A stretch of DNA of 32,646 nucleotides, from contig JBBQPM010000064.1 in assembly GCA_038217425.1 (NCBI GenBank), positions 1 through 32,646 on the forward strand, written 5' to 3'. The DNA is from JAIEPT01 sp038217425 (GTDB lineage: Bacteria; Planctomycetota; Planctomycetia; Gemmatales; Gemmataceae). Position 1 is the stretch's first letter. Each line of letters opens with the position of its first letter. The translations under genes and the position numbers were made by a program. Positions 8,108 through 15,668 of this stretch are shown piece by piece. Under the pieces are notes generated by a model that was not told where the DNA came from, ran no database searches, and saw nothing but the letters and a program-made list of their open reading frames with translations.

Positions 8108-8446
8108 TTGACCTGCTCGCGGGGACCGTTGCTCTCGCTGCCGGCTCGGAAAGAGAGAGTTTTCGTGGACCCCTCGTCGCGCGGTGAAGGCAGACCGGTG
8201 CGGCGGCGCACGCGGATATCGTCTCGATCTCGGGCCCGGCAGCTCGACGCTGTCATCGACTTGTCCGATTGGATGCACCGCTATTTGATGGTGGGGCCAG
8301 AGTTCACGATCGTGCTGAACTGGAACCACCTGGCTCCGGTCGAACGGGCCGAGCGTTTCACCGGTGCCTAGGACGGCACGTGGTTCGAGGAAGATTACTG
8401 CGAAGGCCCGGGCCAGCCAAGGATCTTGGCGAGCCAGGTCGCGTAA
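8108..8446 (+). pseudogene. Possible gene remnant interrupted by TAG
   Basis: The frame starting at 8108 has an Arg-rich start, then a more protein-like part: LDAVIDLSDWMHRYLMVGPE and FTIVLNWNHLAPVERAERFTGA. It meets TAG at 8369-8371, and the same frame continues sensibly as DGTWFEEDYCEGPG up to TAA at 8444-8446. The plausible composition on both sides of the stop suggests a gene broken by a nonsense change, or a 5'-truncated gene. I do not recognise the family. It lies between the secretin promoter region and an insertion sequence, a setting where debris is common. It could equally be non-coding. Confidence 0.35.
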
Positions 8447-8464
8447 GCGCCTGGAGTGCAGTGT

Positions 8465-8485
8465 CCCGGGGGTAAATACCCCGGG
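8465..8485. repeat. Palindromic hairpin CCCGGGGGTAAATACCCCGGG
   Basis: The arms CCCGGGGGTA and TACCCCGGG pair with one bulged G. It lies between the broken ORF and the insertion sequence and has no T-run. This is another palindrome family of the kind scattered in this window. Confidence 0.6.
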
Positions 8486-8546
8486 CTAAACCGCGCCCGG
8501 GCTCGCCGTGAATGGGATGGCGAGTGTATCAAGTGCTGCTGTAGAA

Positions 8547-8554
8547 TCTGACTT
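8547..8554. repeat. Left 8-bp target site duplication of ISL3 element
   Basis: TCTGACTT occurs directly before the left inverted repeat and again at 9935-9942 directly after the right one. Eight bases is the usual duplication length for the ISL3 family. Confidence 0.95.
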
Positions 8555-8583
8555 GGTCCTTCCGACTTTCGTGTGGGTGAAAA
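8555..8583. repeat. Left terminal inverted repeat of ISL3 element
   Basis: 29 bp. It differs from the reverse complement of 9906-9934 only at its positions 4, 13 and 24. Confidence 0.93.
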
Positions 8584-8618
8584 AGGCCCTATAATCGACC
8601 CCAAGGAGGGGCGGGCGC

Positions 8619-9865
8619 ATGCGTGACATAGACTTCATGGCTCGGCTTTTGGAACTGGATGATCCCTGGAGGGTGGATCACGTTTCTCTTACTCCGAAGG
8701 ACAAGTGCCTCGACGTCTCGTTGGAGCATCAACGGAGCGCGGCATTTGGTTGTCCGTCGTGTGGGCAGTTGAGGCCGCTTTACGATCATCTGCCGTCGCG
8801 GAGCTGGCGACACCTCGATCATGGCGAGCATCTGACTTGGCTCCATGCTCGGGTGCCGCGGGTATCGTGCCCGGACCATGGCGTTCGGCAGGTTCAGGTT
8901 CCCTGGGCTCTTTCGGGAGCAAGGTTCACGCTGGCGTTCGAGAGGCATGCCATCGACACCCTCTTGGAGGCCGATGTCCTCGGAGCCGCACGACTGTTGC
9001 ACCTGAGTTGGGACGAGGCCTGGCACGTGATGCAACGAGCCGTGGAGCGAGGCCTCCAAGCCAAGAGGCGGCAAGCCATCCCTCTTCTCGGGGTGGACGA
9101 GAAGTCCTTCGCCAAGCGACACCGCTATGTCACTCTGGTGTGCGACCTGAACCGCGGCACGGTCGAGTACATTGCCGATGACCGCAGAAAAACCAGCCTG
9201 GACGCGTATTACCAGTCCCTCACGAAGAAGCAATTGGCAGGCATCCAGGCGATGGCCATGGATATGTGGGACCCATTCATCGCCTCGACGATGGAGCATC
9301 TTCCGCTGGGGCGCGACAAGATCGTCTTCGACCGTTACCACATCATGGCCCACATGAACAAGGCCGTGGATCAGGTTCGCCGGGGAGAGCATCGCCGGTT
9401 GCAAGAGGCAGGAGATGACACGCTGAAAGGAACGAAGTACCTGTGGCTGTTTGCGGAAGAAAACGTCCCCGAGAAAAGGGGAGAGGAATTCGCGCGGTTG
9501 CGGGCGTTGCATTTGCAGACGGGCCGAGCTTGGGCCATCAAGGAAGCGTTGCGTCCTCTTTGGGCCTATCGGCGGAAGGGCTGGGCGTTGCGGTATTGGA
9601 AGCACTGGTACCATTGGGCCACGCATTCGCGACTGAAGCCGGTGGTGAAAGTGGCCAAGATGATCCACAAGCACTTGGACAACGTGTTGACCTTTTGCGA
9701 TCATCGCATCACCAACGCCCCCTGTGAGGGGCTCAACTCAAAGATCCAGACTGTAAAAAAAACGCCTGTGGTTTCCGCAACCGCGAGAACCTCAAGACGG
9801 CCATTTTCTTCCACTGCGGCGGTCTCGCCCTCTATCCCGTTCTCCGAAGCAAAAAACGTCGATAA
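8619..9865 (+). CDS. ISL3-family transposase, -1 frameshift at A8 run
   Basis: A DDE transposase of the ISL3 family. The N-terminal zinc-binding region has CPSCGQ (about residues 45-50) and a later C-P-D-H; a helix-turn-helix region follows. Catalytic motifs are GVDEKSF, then MDMWDPF, and in the C-terminal part EGLNSKIQTVKK. The zero frame then reads nonsense (TPVVSATARTSRR...) up to 9893. A -1 shift at the A8 run (9755-9762) restores the conserved ISL3 end NACGFRNRENLKTAIFFHCGGL...LYPV and stops at TAA 9863-9865, giving about 415 residues. The run contains the classical slippery heptamer A AAA AAA in the zero frame. Either the gene uses frameshifting or slippage, or it lost one A and is inactive. 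AAGGAGG lies upstream of the ATG. The zero-frame product would be 424 residues with a wrong tail. Confidence 0.92.
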
Positions 9866-9905
9866 TTGCAAGGAATTCGACGCCACTAGGTAGACTTGTT
9901 CACTC

Positions 9906-9934
9906 TTTTCGCCCACACGAATGTCGGAAGAACC
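9906..9934. repeat. Right terminal inverted repeat of ISL3 element
   Basis: 29 bp ending in GGAAGAACC, complementary to the left end at 26 of 29 positions. Confidence 0.93.
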
Positions 9935-9942
9935 TCTGACTT
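9935..9942. repeat. Right 8-bp target site duplication of ISL3 element
   Basis: TCTGACTT, identical to 8547-8554. It is followed by four more T. Confidence 0.95.
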
Positions 9943-10015
9943 TTTTCGGCCGACGGTAACGTGGCGGGGCGTCAGGCGCAAGTTCCCTTACCAGCCGAAC
10001 ATACAGAAAAGACGA

Positions 10016-10047
10016 CGGGGCGCGATTCGCATTGGAATCGCGCCCCG
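10016..10047 (-). terminator. Rho-independent-like terminator of DUF1549/1553 gene
   Basis: CGGGGCGCGATTC (10016-10028) pairs perfectly with GAATCGCGCCCCG (10035-10047) around a 6-base loop, 18 bases after the minus-strand stop. Read on the minus strand it is followed by TCGTCTTTTCTG, a moderate T-rich tail. Confidence 0.75.
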
Positions 10048-10065
10048 CAATGTGGTCCGTCGAAA

Positions 10066-12591
10066 CTACTGAGCCAGGATGAACTCTTTCGTGTTGATCA
10101 GGGCCCAGATGATGTCCTCGTACGCCAGCCGCTTGCTGGCGGCGCCGCGGGCCTGGATGTTCTCCATCGCCACGCTCAGCTGCTGAGCGTTCGGCCGACG
10201 CGCCAGTGCCCACAAGAACAGCTCTTCGACCTTCTCCGCATCGGGCCGGGGGTCCTTGGCGAGAACTTCCGCACGGCCGCCGCCGCGCGTCAGCTTGCCC
10301 TGGATCTCCGCGGAGTTCAGCAGGTGCAGCGCCTGGGCCAGGTTCGCCTCCGAAACGCGTTCGCATTCGCAGGCGCTAATGCGCTGCGGTCGGCCGAACA
10401 CGTCGAGGAAGTACGACGAGTACGATTCGTCCGGCAGCATGATCGCCCGGTTCGGAGCGTGCTTGTCGGTCGGCAGGCCGGGGAAGGCGGCGGGCGTGCC
10501 CGTCACCTGCGACACCGCATCGTACAAGACTTCGGCCGACATACGCCGCGGATAATACCGGGCATACGACTTCTTATCGTGCTTGTTGAACTGATTCGGC
10601 ACCGCGCTGAGCTGATAGGTATTGCTGCGAGCGATGGTGCGAATCAGGTGCTTCAGGTCGAACTTGGAGTCGATGAAGTCCTTGGCGAGTGCGTCGAGCA
10701 ATTCCGGATTCGACGGCGGATTGGTGACGCGCATGTCGTCGAGGGGGTCGACCAGCCCCTTGCTGAAGAAGTGGGCGTAGTAGCGGTTGACCACGGCCTT
10801 GGCGAAGAACGGGTTCTTCGCGTCAACCATCCAGTCGACCAAACGATTGCGCGGGTCTTCGCCGGGGCTGAGTTTGACCTCATCGCCGTCGAGCGCCTTC
10901 ATCGTCGCCGTCTTGTTGGTGCGGGTGTTGGTGACGGTGCCGTTGCCCTTGTTGAAGATGACGAATCGGCCGCCCTGGTTGTTGTTCTGCACGACTTGGC
11001 CGGGGACGGGCATCGTCTTGCGACCGAGTTGGCCGAAGAACGCCGCCATGCCCCAATAATCGTCCTGGCTCCACTTTTCGTAGGGATGATGATGGCACTG
11101 AGCGCACGCCATGCGGACGCCGAGGAAGAGCTGGCACGAATCGTCGACGAACTGCTCGGCCTTGAGCAGGTCGCGATACCAGACGGTCGGCGCGCTCTTG
11201 GTTTCATCGCCCGTCGCGGACAGGATTTCGCGGGCAAATTGATCGTACGGCTTGTTTTGGGCGAGGCTATCGCGGATCCAGCCATGGAAGGCGAAGGTAC
11301 CGTAGGCGCGGTTGGATTGGTTGCCGCGCTTGACACGGAGGATGTCGGCCCAGCGATTGGCGAAGTAGTAGCTGTATTCCGGCGTTTCCAGCAGTTCGTC
11401 GATGAGCACGTCGCGCTTGGTGGGGCTGTTGTCGGCGAGGAACGCCTTGATGCGTTCGGGCGACGGCAGGGTGCCGGTGATGTCGATGAAGACTCGGCGA
11501 ATGAAGACTTCATCGGAGCAACGGTCGGACGGGACGAGCTCGAGTTCTTTCCACTTGCGATGCGAGTGGTTGTCGACGAGCGTCTTGTATTCGAACTTGT
11601 AGTCAGGGATCTTTTCGCCGAGCGGGACGGTCGCGCGGAAGGTGGCGACTTGGCCCTGGAAGCGGGCCATGATCGCCGCTTCGCCGCTCATGCCGAGCGT
11701 ACGGACCAGAGCTTGCGTATCGACGACGGCGATGTCGGTGTCGTTGCTTTCGTACTGGGCGCGCTGGGTGACGTCGATGACTGCGCCGTCGCTGTAGGTC
11801 GCGAGGACGGAGAATTGCTGGCGATTGTTGCGATTGACGATGCTCTGAGCCGGATGCACGGTGATCTGGGTGCAGACGGGATCGGACTCCTGGCTCGCGG
11901 GAACGCCGGAAGCGATCCAACGGCGGACGAGTTTGTATTCGTCAGAGCCGACTTCCATGCGTTTGCCGCCGGCATGAGCCATGATGCCGGTCGACTTGAG
12001 GAGCAGGATGCTGCTATCAGGGGAGGCGGGGAAAACGCGTCGGCCGCGGTTTTCCTTGACGAGCGTCTGGTAATCGAGTTCGGGGACGAAGCCCAGGAGC
12101 GAGAGGGCGAAGCCGTTTTGGCCGCCCGACTTGCCATGGCAGCCGCCGCCGTTGCAACCGAGCTTGGTGAAGATCGGCACAATGTGATTGGTGAAGCTGA
12201 TGGGAAGATCCACGTCCATCGCTTCGGTGACGACGTCGACGACGGCGGTCTTGTTGCCGTAAGTCGCGGTGATCTTGGTGCTGCCATTCTCGAGCGGAAC
12301 GACCCGTCCCGCCTCGGTCACCTTGGCGATCTTGGGATTGGCGACGACATACTTGACGTCGCCGGTGAGATCCTGGGTGCGCTTGCCGGCCAATTCGCCG
12401 GTGAGGATCAGCTGACGCGAATCGTCGAGTCCGATGAGCTTGAAGGTCTTCGGGAAGATTTGGAGGGTTTGCACTTGAGCCGGGGTCGGCAGGGCGATTT
12501 GATCGCTGGGGGCCGACTTGACATCGGGTTCGACGGCGCCGGCGATGGCGGCGAGGCCGAACAGGGTGAGACTGGCGAACAGTTTTTTCAT
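10066..12591 (-). CDS. Exported DUF1549/DUF1553 planctomycete cytochrome-like protein with two Big_2 domains
   Basis: 841 residues. A signal peptide (1-19) is followed by a Big_2-type Ig-like domain (about 40-122), then a haem-like segment with CNGGGCHG (Cys146, Cys151, His152; CX4CH, the spacing usual for this family in place of CXXCH). A second Big_2-type domain follows (about 240-325). The DUF1549 part has FIRRVFIDITGTLPSPERI, then MACAQCHHHPYEKWSQDDYW, a canonical CXXCH (Cys496-His500). The DUF1553 part has NRLVDWMVDAKNPFFAKAVVNRYYAHFFSKGLVDPLDDMR and a C-terminal helical region. The family is abundant in planctomycetes, periplasmic, of unproven biochemistry, and often paired with DUF1501 proteins, as here. 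The start is supported by GGGAGGA eight bases upstream. Confidence 0.93.
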   Translation of the reverse strand: MKKLFASLTLFGLAAIAGAVEPDVKSAPSDQIALPTPAQVQTLQIFPKTFKLIGLDDSRQLILTGELAGKRTQDLTGDVKYVVANPKIAKVTEAGRVVPLENGSTKITATYGNKTAVVDVVTEAMDVDLPISFTNHIVPIFTKLGCNGGGCHGKSGGQNGFALSLLGFVPELDYQTLVKENRGRRVFPASPDSSILLLKSTGIMAHAGGKRMEVGSDEYKLVRRWIASGVPASQESDPVCTQITVHPAQSIVNRNNRQQFSVLATYSDGAVIDVTQRAQYESNDTDIAVVDTQALVRTLGMSGEAAIMARFQGQVATFRATVPLGEKIPDYKFEYKTLVDNHSHRKWKELELVPSDRCSDEVFIRRVFIDITGTLPSPERIKAFLADNSPTKRDVLIDELLETPEYSYYFANRWADILRVKRGNQSNRAYGTFAFHGWIRDSLAQNKPYDQFAREILSATGDETKSAPTVWYRDLLKAEQFVDDSCQLFLGVRMACAQCHHHPYEKWSQDDYWGMAAFFGQLGRKTMPVPGQVVQNNNQGGRFVIFNKGNGTVTNTRTNKTATMKALDGDEVKLSPGEDPRNRLVDWMVDAKNPFFAKAVVNRYYAHFFSKGLVDPLDDMRVTNPPSNPELLDALAKDFIDSKFDLKHLIRTIARSNTYQLSAVPNQFNKHDKKSYARYYPRRMSAEVLYDAVSQVTGTPAAFPGLPTDKHAPNRAIMLPDESYSSYFLDVFGRPQRISACECERVSEANLAQALHLLNSAEIQGKLTRGGGRAEVLAKDPRPDAEKVEELFLWALARRPNAQQLSVAMENIQARGAASKRLAYEDIIWALINTKEFILAQ

Positions 12592-12689
12592 GTGAGAGTC
12601 CTCCCGAAAGGTGTGAGGTAAGGAGGTTGCGGGGGTTCAGGTGGGATTATACACGTCGGGGGGCGGCAACGGAAGAGGCTTCGGAATGT

Positions 12690-12723
12690 ACCAAAGCCCA
12701 CGGACAGAGCCGTGGGCTTTGGT
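12690..12723. terminator. Strong hairpin between DUF1501 and DUF1549 genes
   Basis: ACCAAAGCCCACGG (12690-12703) and CCGTGGGCTTTGGT (12710-12723) form a perfect 14-bp stem with a 6-base loop, 18 bases beyond the DUF1501 stop. The T-run is short. It probably ends the DUF1501 transcript, which would give the downstream gene its own promoter in the remaining 98 bases. Confidence 0.7.
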
Positions 12724-12741
12724 GCGGATTGCCTGGCTAGC

Positions 12742-14007
12742 TTACACGAGTTCGCGAACCAGCTGGCGATCTTCAACGACGTGGATCGGACGACCAGCGC
12801 CGTTGAGGAAGGTTTGAGCCGGGTCGATGCCCATGGCTTGATACAAGGTGGCGAGCAGGTTCGGCACGCGGTAGGGACGATCTTGGGGACGTTCGCCGCG
12901 AGCGGTGCTGGCGCCGACCGCTTGGCCCATTCGCAGACCGCCGCCGGCGACGAGAGCCGACATGACCGGGGACCAGTGATCGCGTCCGGCATTGCCGTTG
13001 ACGCGGGGAGTTCGGCCGAACTCGCCCCACATGACGACGGAGACGTCGTCTTGCAGGCCGCGTTGATGGAGGTCGTTGACCAGGTTGGAGATGGCGCGAT
13101 CGATCAGCGGCAGCTGCCGACGCAGAGTGGTAAAGTTGCCGCTGTGCGTGTCCCAACCGCCGAAGGAAAGCGTGACGCAGCCGACGCCCGCTTCGATGAG
13201 CCGACGTGCGGTGAGGAAGCTTTCGATGCCGCGATAGCGTTCACGACTGGCGGCGTTTTCTTGTTGATTGTCGAGGGCTCGGCGAACGGTGCCGGACGAG
13301 ATCATGTCGAAGGCGCGGGCGCTGAATTCGTCGAGGCCGTTGATGTTGTTGTCAATATCACGACGCATGCCGTCAAAGCTCTGCATCATGGATCGGCGGG
13401 TATCGGTCCGTTCCTGGGTATTGGTAGCGCGGAGGTTTTCCGAGGCCGGGCCGGACGGGGAGAAGGGACGATGCTGCACGCCGAGGAAGCCAGGTTCGGT
13501 GCCGCGCGCCATGCCGCGGAGGCTGACGAAGGGAGGCACGGTGCTGTTGGCGGAGCGGATGCGGGAGACGACCGAACCGAAGGAAGGATGGTTCGCAGTC
13601 ATGTTTTCGCGTTGGCTCTTGCCAGTCGACACCAGGCTGTCGCTATGTTCGTCGACCGAAATCAGCGAACGGACGACGGCGAGCTTGTCCCACATCTTGG
13701 CCTGCTCGGGGAACAGCTCGGAAATCTGCACGCCCGGGACGTTGGTATTGATGGGCCGAAATTCGCCGCGAAATTCCGTGGGGGCGTTCGGTTTGAGATC
13801 GTACATATCCATGTGGGACGGGCCGCCAGGCAGATAGATCATGATGGCGGACTTCTGCCGCGTCGGTTGGCCAGCAGCTGCGGCCGCGGATTGGATACGG
13901 AGCTGGTCGGCGAGCGTGACGCCCGCGCCGAAGGCGCCGATCTTCAAGAAATTACGACGATTGATGCCATCACAGAAACCTTGCTTGTTGCCCGTGAATG
14001 TGAGCAT
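12742..14007 (-). CDS. DUF1501 (sulfatase-like) protein with Tat signal
   Basis: 421 residues. The N-terminus carries a twin-arginine motif NRRNFLK (Arg17-Arg18), followed by a hydrophobic stretch and an Ala-rich segment, so Tat export is predicted. The body has the DUF1501 hallmarks: IMIYLPGGPSHMDMYDLKPNAP, RGEFRPI, a central HPSFGSVVSR, VTLSFGGWDTH and VVMWGEFGRTPRVNGNAGRDHW, ending in an alkaline-phosphatase-like core. The family belongs to the alkaline-phosphatase/sulfatase fold and accompanies DUF1549/1553 proteins in planctomycetes. Here the DUF1501 gene comes first in the transcription direction, the reverse of the order I would expect. The ATG has a weak ribosome-binding site (TTGGGGGTC). 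Confidence 0.93.
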   Translation of the reverse strand: MLTFTGNKQGFCDGINRRNFLKIGAFGAGVTLADQLRIQSAAAAAGQPTRQKSAIMIYLPGGPSHMDMYDLKPNAPTEFRGEFRPINTNVPGVQISELFPEQAKMWDKLAVVRSLISVDEHSDSLVSTGKSQRENMTANHPSFGSVVSRIRSANSTVPPFVSLRGMARGTEPGFLGVQHRPFSPSGPASENLRATNTQERTDTRRSMMQSFDGMRRDIDNNINGLDEFSARAFDMISSGTVRRALDNQQENAASRERYRGIESFLTARRLIEAGVGCVTLSFGGWDTHSGNFTTLRRQLPLIDRAISNLVNDLHQRGLQDDVSVVMWGEFGRTPRVNGNAGRDHWSPVMSALVAGGGLRMGQAVGASTARGERPQDRPYRVPNLLATLYQAMGIDPAQTFLNGAGRPIHVVEDRQLVRELV

Positions 14008-14426
14008 TGCAGACCCCCAAGAAAAGTGAGAAACGACGATCCCGAGTGGATCCTAGGCAGGTATTAAGCCGCTCGCAACAAAAATCATCAAAACAATTGA
14101 AAATTTTCCGGGTTGAGGATCCCGAGTGCAGCAGCAGGCAGGAGCGGCGAGTCAGGGCGCAACGTCTGCACCTTGATCTCTCGCTGTTATGAATTGTAAA
14201 CGAAAGAACATGCCTTGTAAACTGAAATCTTCCAAAATTATTCGCGAATTGTCCCGGAGACTGAGGCGGTGCCTCCCCCTCTGTTCACGCGGGCGCTTGT
14301 AACGGTTGAACGAACCTCCTCCCCGTTATCTCGTCAAATCTTCGCCCCACGCTCCGTCCTTGCCTCCGGTCGTCGGCAATACTTGGATCCGGACCCAACT
14401 CCATGGAACACGGATGAGGCGGCACG
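14008..14426. other. Divergent intergenic region, no gene seen
   Basis: This 419-base AT-richer stretch separates the DUF1501 gene from the plus-strand genes and must carry promoters for both. GATCCCGAGTG occurs twice in direct orientation (about 14039 and 14119). On the minus strand a TAATAC lies about 70 bases before the DUF1501 ATG, but no well-spaced -35 box was found. No credible ORF was found. Confidence 0.5.
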
Positions 14427-14801
14427 ATGCGTAGGACGATTTCGATACTGCTGGCAGGGCTCGGTTTCGCCAGCGCCAGTGAACTTCATGCCGACCACTG
14501 GGGTTGGAACATGCCGCCGGTGCGAATGGACTTCGTACACCGCTTCGACATCAAGGTCGGCGCCGCCGCTCGGGGTCCGATCGATCTACCGCCGTGGTGG
14601 ACTTTCTTCCCTTACGATCCCAACACGCAAATTCCGCAGGGAACGACGGCGTATCCCCCGTGGCAGGCCGCTCCGCCGGGCTACCAGGGACACGCCTACT
14701 ACCCCCGGCCGATGGTCTACCCGACTCAACCCGCTGGATACTACGTGCCAAACATGTCGTATCCTCCGGGTGCGGTTCCCGGCTACTGGCCGGGTCGATG
14801 A
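14427..14801 (+). CDS. Small secreted Pro/Tyr/Gly-rich protein
   Basis: 124 residues. A signal peptide is evident (MRRTISILLAGLGFASASELHA), and the mature part is rich in Pro, Tyr, Trp and Gly (PPWWTFFPYDP, PPWQAAPPGYQGHAYYP, PPGAVPGYWPGR). It has no Cys and no recognisable catalytic motif. Such short aromatic/Pro-rich exported proteins are common in planctomycetes; a structural or wall role is a guess. GATGAGG lies about 8 bases upstream of the ATG, and a strong terminator follows within 20 bases of the stop, so it is a single-gene unit. Confidence 0.78.
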   Translation: MRRTISILLAGLGFASASELHADHWGWNMPPVRMDFVHRFDIKVGAAARGPIDLPPWWTFFPYDPNTQIPQGTTAYPPWQAAPPGYQGHAYYPRPMVYPTQPAGYYVPNMSYPPGAVPGYWPGR

Positions 14802-14818
14802 AGCGTTGGGGGGTTGGG

Positions 14819-14852
14819 AGCCCACGAGAGTTAACAGCCTCGTGGGCTTTTT
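14819..14852 (+). terminator. Rho-independent terminator after small secreted protein gene
   Basis: AGCCCACGAG (14819-14828) pairs with CTCGTGGGCT (14839-14848), followed by a run of T to 14852. This is a classic intrinsic terminator shape. Confidence 0.88.
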
Positions 14853-14892
14853 CGTGCGCCCTCCCTTGTTCGCGCCCCGACGAGCAGCGACA

Positions 14893-15666
14893 ATGAAGCG
14901 CATGGCCACGCGCACGCTGGACGTCTGGATCATGGACTCTGACGCCGTCTACAAGGACGTGCCGTTCACTGTCGTCGCGGACTGGATTCAGCAAGGCCGA
15001 CTGCTCGCCAGCGATTCCGCTCGCCTCGCCGGCAACAAATCCTGGCATCCCCTCGAAGCGATCCCCGCGTTCACTCCCTATTTTCCGCAGCCCGAAGCGG
15101 CGGCGGCAGAGGATTCGGCCGAGGCGCATGAGCCGGTCGATCTCGGCATCTCGTGGAAGTCGGCGCCGGATGAAGAGGAAGAAGACGTCGACATGATTCC
15201 GCTGATCGACATCAGCCTGGTCTTGCTCATCTTTTTCATGATGACGGCGCTGGTGCAGCCGAGTTTGTTTTCGCCGATCAAGACGCCCCCTGCGGAGTTT
15301 CAGGTCGCCTCGCTCGGCGAGAACCAGTACTGGATCGGCATCGACAACAAGAACGCCAATCGCGACGTCGTCAAGGACGCGCAGGGCAAGGCGATCCCCT
15401 GGTATTCGCTGGGCCGGGATCAAGAAGAGATCGTCAGTCCGCGGCAGGAACTGAGCGAGGTGCTGCAGACGCTTCAGGATCGCTTCGGCAAAACCTCGGG
15501 CGAAGTTCGGTTGCGCGTGCGCGCTGCGGGGGCGTTGCCGACGCCGTTGATCCTCGAAACGCCGTCGAAGATTCACGAGCTCGAGGATCGCTTGAACAAG
15601 GGGCGCGAGTCGGCCGCACGCATTCGGTTCGTCGTCCAGGCCGAGGTCAGTGCTCCGGGGAAGTAG
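14893..15666 (+). CDS. ExbD/TolR-type protein with N-terminal GYF_2-like domain
   Basis: 257 residues from the ATG at 14893 (another ATG, MATRTLD, lies three codons on). The N-terminal 60 residues (VWIMDSDAVYKDVPF, WIQQGRLLASDSAR, SWHPLEAIPAFTPYF) read as a GYF_2-type (DUF4339-like) small domain, placed on the cytoplasmic side. After an acidic linker comes the ExbD transmembrane helix DMIPLIDISLVLLIFFMM, with the proton-pathway Asp of the family in IDIS. The periplasmic part follows. ExbD works with ExbB as an inner-membrane, proton-driven motor that energises TonB or Tol-like partners. No ExbB gene is adjacent. It is followed after two bases by a second ExbD gene. Confidence 0.88.
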   Translation: MKRMATRTLDVWIMDSDAVYKDVPFTVVADWIQQGRLLASDSARLAGNKSWHPLEAIPAFTPYFPQPEAAAAEDSAEAHEPVDLGISWKSAPDEEEEDVDMIPLIDISLVLLIFFMMTALVQPSLFSPIKTPPAEFQVASLGENQYWIGIDNKNANRDVVKDAQGKAIPWYSLGRDQEEIVSPRQELSEVLQTLQDRFGKTSGEVRLRVRAAGALPTPLILETPSKIHELEDRLNKGRESAARIRFVVQAEVSAPGK

Positions 15667-15668
15667 CC

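Larger units (their letters stand above)
8011..8554. other. Gene-poor stretch between secretin and insertion sequence
   Basis: Apart from the broken ORF at 8108-8446, the hairpin at 8465-8485 and the left target duplication at 8547-8554, no supported gene is seen. The part next to the secretin must hold its promoter, but no convincing -35/-10 pair was found. Confidence 0.5.
8555..9934 (+). mobile_element. Complete ISL3-family insertion sequence (1380 bp)
   Basis: The left end (8555-8583, beginning GGTCCTTCCGACTTTC) and right end (9906-9934, ending GTCGGAAGAACC) are inverted repeats matching at 26 of 29 positions. Both ends begin GG with a TTC-type core, typical of ISL3. The element is flanked by perfect 8-bp direct repeats TCTGACTT. 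It holds one transposase frame, which needs a -1 shift. The perfect duplication suggests a fairly recent insertion. It landed between the broken ORF/hairpin and the 3' end of the DUF1549 gene, apparently in non-coding DNA. Confidence 0.96.

Noticed and set aside
9961..12621. 886-codon plus-strand frame opposite the DUF1549 gene
   Set aside because: Antisense shadow. The minus strand has signal peptide, CXXCH and DUF1549/1553 motifs and a good ribosome-binding site.
14039..14129. Two copies of GATCCCGAGTG as a regulatory repeat
   Set aside because: Only 11 bases and two copies; too weak to call an operator, so left as a remark in the intergenic entry.
14269..14892. Long plus-strand frame upstream of the first ExbD gene
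   Set aside because: It overlaps the small secreted protein gene and its terminator, and the sequence is Arg/Pro-rich shadow coding. The ExbD start at 14893 is better.
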